Positions 7,534 to 9,915 of a DNA stretch of 9,915 nt are shown in pieces. Numbering within the stretch: position 1 is the stretch's first letter; every line of letters begins with the position of its first letter. The notes under the pieces were generated by a model, which was given only the letters and a program-made list of their open reading frames with translations, was not told the DNA's origin and did not search any database. Location of the stretch: NCBI GenBank assembly GCA_024278775.1, contig JAJRSP010000266.1, positions 1-9,915 on the forward strand, written 5' to 3'. Made by a program: the position numbers and the translations under genes. This DNA is from Planctomycetota bacterium (GTDB lineage Bacteria; Planctomycetota; Phycisphaerae; UBA1845).

Positions 7534-7878
7534 TTACGCCTCGGCCGGCTCCATGGTGACGGAAATCTTTAGCGACGTGAACTGCTCGCAGTAGAGTTCT
7601 GCACGCTCGCGGTGGGTCATCAAAAGCAACGCCACGCCGTTTTCGTGGGCTTCGATCGTACGGAGCAACGCCTGCTGTTCCCCAAGAGAAGTCAGCCGGA
7701 CGATCGACCGAATCACGTGATCGAACGTACTCACCTCATCGTTGTGGAGCAATACTTTGTACGGGGGTAGTTGCTCCGGTTTGCGCTTCGGCGGCTTGGG
7801 CTTTTTGGCGGGTGCAGTGGCCGTCGCGGGGCCGCCCGGCTCATCCGCACCGGCTTGTTCCGACTCTCTCTGAGACAT
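7534..7878 (-). CDS. clpS: ATP-dependent Clp protease adaptor ClpS
   Basis: ClpS binds proteins with a destabilising N-terminal residue and hands them to the ClpAP (or ClpCP) protease in the cytoplasm. Product of 114 residues from ATG 7878. Residues 1-38 are a charged tail rich in Lys and Pro (KKPKPPKRKP); the core starts at YKVLLHNDE (40-48). Asn46-Asp47 match the residues that hold the substrate amino group, and His78 in AHENG matches the conserved pocket His. The C-terminal strand region (ERAELYCEQF to VTMEP) is complete. Phe52 sits where E. coli ClpS has the gate residue Met40. Neither ATG 7893 (MLVIG addition) nor ATG 7878 has a well-spaced ribosome site (AGGA abuts 7878), so the start is uncertain by five codons; a TTG at 7959 is unlikely. 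No clpA is visible nearby. Confidence 0.92.
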   Translation of the reverse strand: MSQRESEQAGADEPGGPATATAPAKKPKPPKRKPEQLPPYKVLLHNDEVSTFDHVIRSIVRLTSLGEQQALLRTIEAHENGVALLLMTHRERAELYCEQFTSLKISVTMEPAEA

Positions 7879-7935
7879 TCCTATGACCAACATACGCCCG
7901 AAGCCCCCCTGCTGAAACCAACCCCCACACACTGT

Positions 7936-7964
7936 AGTGTACCTTTTTTTCGGTCCCAATACAA
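7936..7964 (-). promoter_or_regulatory. Candidate clpS promoter
   Basis: On the minus strand TTGTAT (7964-7959, 3 of 6 to consensus) and TACACT (7941-7936, 4 of 6) are exactly 17 bases apart. The spacer includes an A-tract of seven. Start would be near 7929, about 35-50 bases before the ATG options. An inverted repeat ACACT-GT-AGTGT (7929-7940) overlaps the -10 and could be an operator. Confidence 0.3.
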
Positions 7965-8016
7965 GCCCGTGCGCGGTTTCGCAACGTCTAGAGCATATAC
8001 CGTTTTCGTGTAGCGT

Positions 8017-8059
8017 CCCCCCCTTTCATCCCCCCTTGCCAAGGGAGGAAAGAGGGGGG
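8017..8059. repeat. Long C/G-tract inverted repeat (possible REP-like element or terminator)
   Basis: A C-tract, CTTTC and CCCCCCTT (8017-8037) are followed after the loop GCC by AAGGGAGG, AAAGA and a G-tract (8041-8059). The arms pair over nearly their whole length with a few mismatches, giving a stem of about 19 base pairs with a 3-base loop. It lies 87 bases beyond the aminotransferase stop and upstream of the clpS promoter. No T-run follows on either strand. It may be a dispersed repeat element, or stop or protect the aminotransferase transcript. Confidence 0.65.
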
Positions 8060-8145
8060 TCGAGCGAGACACAACAACAGACTTTGCTGTAATGGTATCC
8101 AAACGAACGGTCTGTCGTCCTTCAAGCGTCCTCTGTGCCGGTCGA

Positions 8146-9288
8146 TCAGGCCATAGCCTCAGCAAAAACCTGCTGAGCGGCCGTTACACCCGCACCGATG
8201 GTCACGGTGTGTCCAAGCTCGTTCAGAATAAGCTCCAAGGACGCGATTGCACCAAGGGTGTCAAACGCATCCACATAGCCCATGTGTGACAGCCGAATGA
8301 TGCGTCCCTTGAGGTCACCCTGCCCCCCGGCCACGGAAAAACCGTGCTTATTACGCATCGCCGCGCGCAGCTTCGGCTCATCAAGACCGTCGGGAAGCAC
8401 AATCGCCGTAACGGAATCCACCGCGTCCTTGGCAAAGACCCGTAGGCTGAGCGCCTCGGCGGCCGCGCGCGTCGCCTTTGCGAGCATGGCCGTCTCTGAC
8501 CAGATTGCTTCCAACCCACGCTCTTTCACGCCACGAAGCACCAGTAACGCGCCTCGAACCAGTGTCACGGCCGGGGTGTAGGGTGCGTCGAACGTGTCCA
8601 GTGATTTTCGGTACGCTTTCAGGTCGCAGTAGAGCGTTGGCGTCTGGCCGGACTCGATCCGCTCCCAAGCCCGATCACCAACTGCCGCAAAGCCCAAACC
8701 CGGCGGTAGCATCAACGCCTTCTGCGAACCGGTGACGTATGCGTCGACGCCCCAGTCGTCCATTTTCACCTCAATCGCGCCAACGGCCGTGATCCCGTCC
8801 ACCAACAGCAATGCGCCACGGTCACGGGTCACCTTGGCGATCCCCTCCACATCGCTCAGCGCGGTGGTGGATGTCTCACTATGCACGACGATCACGGTGT
8901 CGATCTTGTCGTCGGCGTCCATCGCCTTGGCGATGTCGTCCGGCTTGGCACCGGTGCCCCACTCCAGATCGAGGTTTGTGTGATCAATGCTGAACGTGAC
9001 ACACTCCTTGGCCCATCGCTCGGCGAATTTGCCATTACGCACGACAAGTGCCTTGTGCCCCGTCGGGCAGCAGCCGGCGATGACCGCCTCCATCGCAGAT
9101 GTGCCGCTGCCGGTAAAGGTCAGGCAAGTAGCGCCCGTCTGAAAGAGGTACTGCAGTAGCTCGCACACTTCGCGGTGCATGTCGCGGTACCACGCCGTGC
9201 GGTGGTGTTTGATGGGCCTGGCCATCTCCAGAAGCACTTCGTCGGGAACCATGACCGGACCGGGCGTAAAAAGTCGTTCCTTCTTCAT
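8146..9288 (-). CDS. Class V PLP aminotransferase, alanine/serine-glyoxylate type
   Basis: Cytoplasmic fold-type I pyridoxal phosphate enzyme of 380 residues, normal for the family, moving an amino group from alanine or serine to glyoxylate or another keto acid. Seen: KERLFTPGPVMVP at the N-terminus (3-15), the family's usual opening; HHRT (28-31); SGTSAMEA (61-68), which binds the cofactor phosphate; HSETSTT (136-142); Asp164 in VDGITAVG, the partner of the pyridine nitrogen; TGSQKALMLPPG (187-198) with Lys190 as the Schiff-base lysine; and Arg332 in RIIRLSHMG, the usual substrate-carboxylate arginine. Start: ATG 9288 with GAGGT at 9296-9300, seven bases upstream; the TTG one codon earlier is not needed. 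Exact donor and acceptor cannot be read from the sequence; serine-pyruvate or ureidoglycine-glyoxylate activities are alternatives. Confidence 0.93.
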   Translation of the reverse strand: MKKERLFTPGPVMVPDEVLLEMARPIKHHRTAWYRDMHREVCELLQYLFQTGATCLTFTGSGTSAMEAVIAGCCPTGHKALVVRNGKFAERWAKECVTFSIDHTNLDLEWGTGAKPDDIAKAMDADDKIDTVIVVHSETSTTALSDVEGIAKVTRDRGALLLVDGITAVGAIEVKMDDWGVDAYVTGSQKALMLPPGLGFAAVGDRAWERIESGQTPTLYCDLKAYRKSLDTFDAPYTPAVTLVRGALLVLRGVKERGLEAIWSETAMLAKATRAAAEALSLRVFAKDAVDSVTAIVLPDGLDEPKLRAAMRNKHGFSVAGGQGDLKGRIIRLSHMGYVDAFDTLGAIASLELILNELGHTVTIGAGVTAAQQVFAEAMA

Positions 9289-9615
9289 CAATTCTACCTC
9301 TGCCTTGTGGGTCGCTGCCGCACTGGAGAGCCGGCGACATCTTCACTCCTACCAACCGGCATTATACGCCGCCCCGACCGACGGACCAGTCGCTCGTGAC
9401 GATCCCTACCAACTGGGGGCACAGGCGTGTGGTATGGCTAAGCGAAGCGCGGCCATGTCTTCGGTTCGTCGAAGTTTCACGCCCGCGCCTCCGGCTTGGG
9501 CATGCCACCCACCTTCATGATGTCCCGAACCGCATCCCGGCGCGACGGAATTCACCCCGCGATTCGACCATCAAACGTAGCACAGGACGAACACAAGGCA
9601 ACGAATGGCGAGCGA
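9289..9615. other. Intergenic region between VanZ-like and aminotransferase genes
   Basis: About 330 bases. The left part is the aminotransferase leader, with a perfect TATAAT on the minus strand, a GCCGG/CCGGC inverted repeat (9330-9334 with 9356-9360) and the GAGGT ribosome site (9296-9300). From about 9400 to 9615 I see no gene, RNA or clear terminator; short frames there lack ribosome sites or recognisable content. Confidence 0.5.
9361..9389 (-). promoter_or_regulatory. Candidate aminotransferase promoter with perfect -10
   Basis: Minus-strand TATAAT (9366-9361) is a perfect -10 box in otherwise GC-rich sequence. The -35 region is weak: TGGTCC at 16-base spacing or CTGGTC at 17. Start would be near 9354, giving a leader of about 65 bases to ATG 9288. 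Confidence 0.45.
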
Positions 9616-9915
9616 TCAGCGATGTGGCAGTCGCGGGCGTTGAGGGCTGGGTTCTTGCGGCGCATCTTCACGCGACTCGGTCAGGGTAGCGATCAGGGCA
9701 TCTGTGGGGGCGAGCGAACGGGGCCGGTCGCTGGCCGCCGCCCCATCGAGCGGCACCGAAGCCATGGTCACATGATGGTAGAACGTCATGAACCTGGCCT
9801 GGGTGGCAACGCCCACGATGGCCCCCACCGCGGCCAGAATCGGATCGGTCAAACTGACGACGCGCACCCCAATGAACAGCTGCGCAGCTTCTATCATGCA
9901 GGAGAGCAGGACACA
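9616..9915 (-). CDS. VanZ-like membrane protein, C-terminal part (5' end outside window)
   Basis: The frame is open from the window edge, so the gene starts to the right; the ATG at 9897 has no ribosome site and is internal. The visible 99 residues begin with CVLLSCMIEAAQLFIGVR and then SLTDPILAAVGAIVG. Counting from the edge, Glu9, Gln12, Arg18, Asp24, Gly31 and Gly35 fit the VanZ-family pattern E..Q.....R.....D......G...G. The usual Asn four residues after the Asp is Ala28 here. Two hydrophobic stretches (about 1-17 and 25-36) look like membrane segments, followed by a hydrophilic Pro/Arg-rich tail of about 60 residues. VanZ itself gives low-level teicoplanin resistance, but most relatives have no known role. 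Product call is by motif only. Confidence 0.65.
   Translation of the reverse strand, partial: CVLLSCMIEAAQLFIGVRVVSLTDPILAAVGAIVGVATQARFMTFYHHVTMASVPLDGAAASDRPRSLAPTDALIATLTESREDAPQEPSPQRPRLPHR

Noticed and set aside
9477..9530. Minus-strand 24-codon frame ending MKVGGMPKPEARA as a remnant of a broken gene
   Set aside because: The frame is closed by a stop just upstream and neighbouring frames give no continuing similarity that I recognise.
9396..9689. Plus-strand 97-codon frame in the right intergenic region
   Set aside because: Arg/His-rich composition, no ribosome site, and it overlaps the VanZ-like coding region on the other strand.

Overview
The window reads as GC-rich chromosomal DNA from a planctomycete, probably of the Phycisphaerae or a neighbouring lineage. 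This is an inference from protein style: a giant secreted Cys-rich protein with repeated 'ADDI' domains, CC/WD cysteine modules, a neuraminidase-like propeller, DxDxxGxxD calcium repeats and a C-terminal dockerin-like pair of Ca loops. No rRNA, tRNA, CRISPR array, transposase or phage gene was seen.

Layout: three genes lie on the + strand. They encode a 1609-residue exported multidomain protein (148-4977), a 333-residue exported protein with two aspartic-protease-like (retropepsin) lobes (5293-6294), and an exported alpha/beta hydrolase of the ABHD14 type (about 6646-7458). Gaps of about 315 and 350 bases separate them, each with a possible promoter, so they look like separate transcription units. 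They converge with a minus-strand group: the N-degron adaptor ClpS (7534-7878), a class V PLP aminotransferase of the alanine/serine-glyoxylate type (8146-9288), and the C-terminal part of a VanZ-like membrane protein running off the right edge (9616-9915).

The + strand genes act outside the cytoplasm (all have export signals). The - strand genes are housekeeping: ClpS feeds N-degron substrates to ClpAP-type proteases, and the aminotransferase serves glyoxylate/serine/alanine metabolism. Nothing in the order shows a shared pathway.

The best leads are: (1) the aspartic-protease-like protein keeps the fold signatures of two lobes but has Ser and Asn where the catalytic Asp residues should be, so it looks like a pseudoprotease or a repurposed binding protein; (2) an ABHD14-like hydrolase with an intact Ser-Asp-His triad carries an export signal, whereas the characterised mammalian ABHD14B is intracellular; (3) the giant protein has a beta-sandwich domain that appears to be interrupted twice by Cys-rich inserts; (4) a strong C/G-tract inverted repeat lies between the aminotransferase and clpS genes. 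I found no convincing defence, mobile or biosynthetic system.
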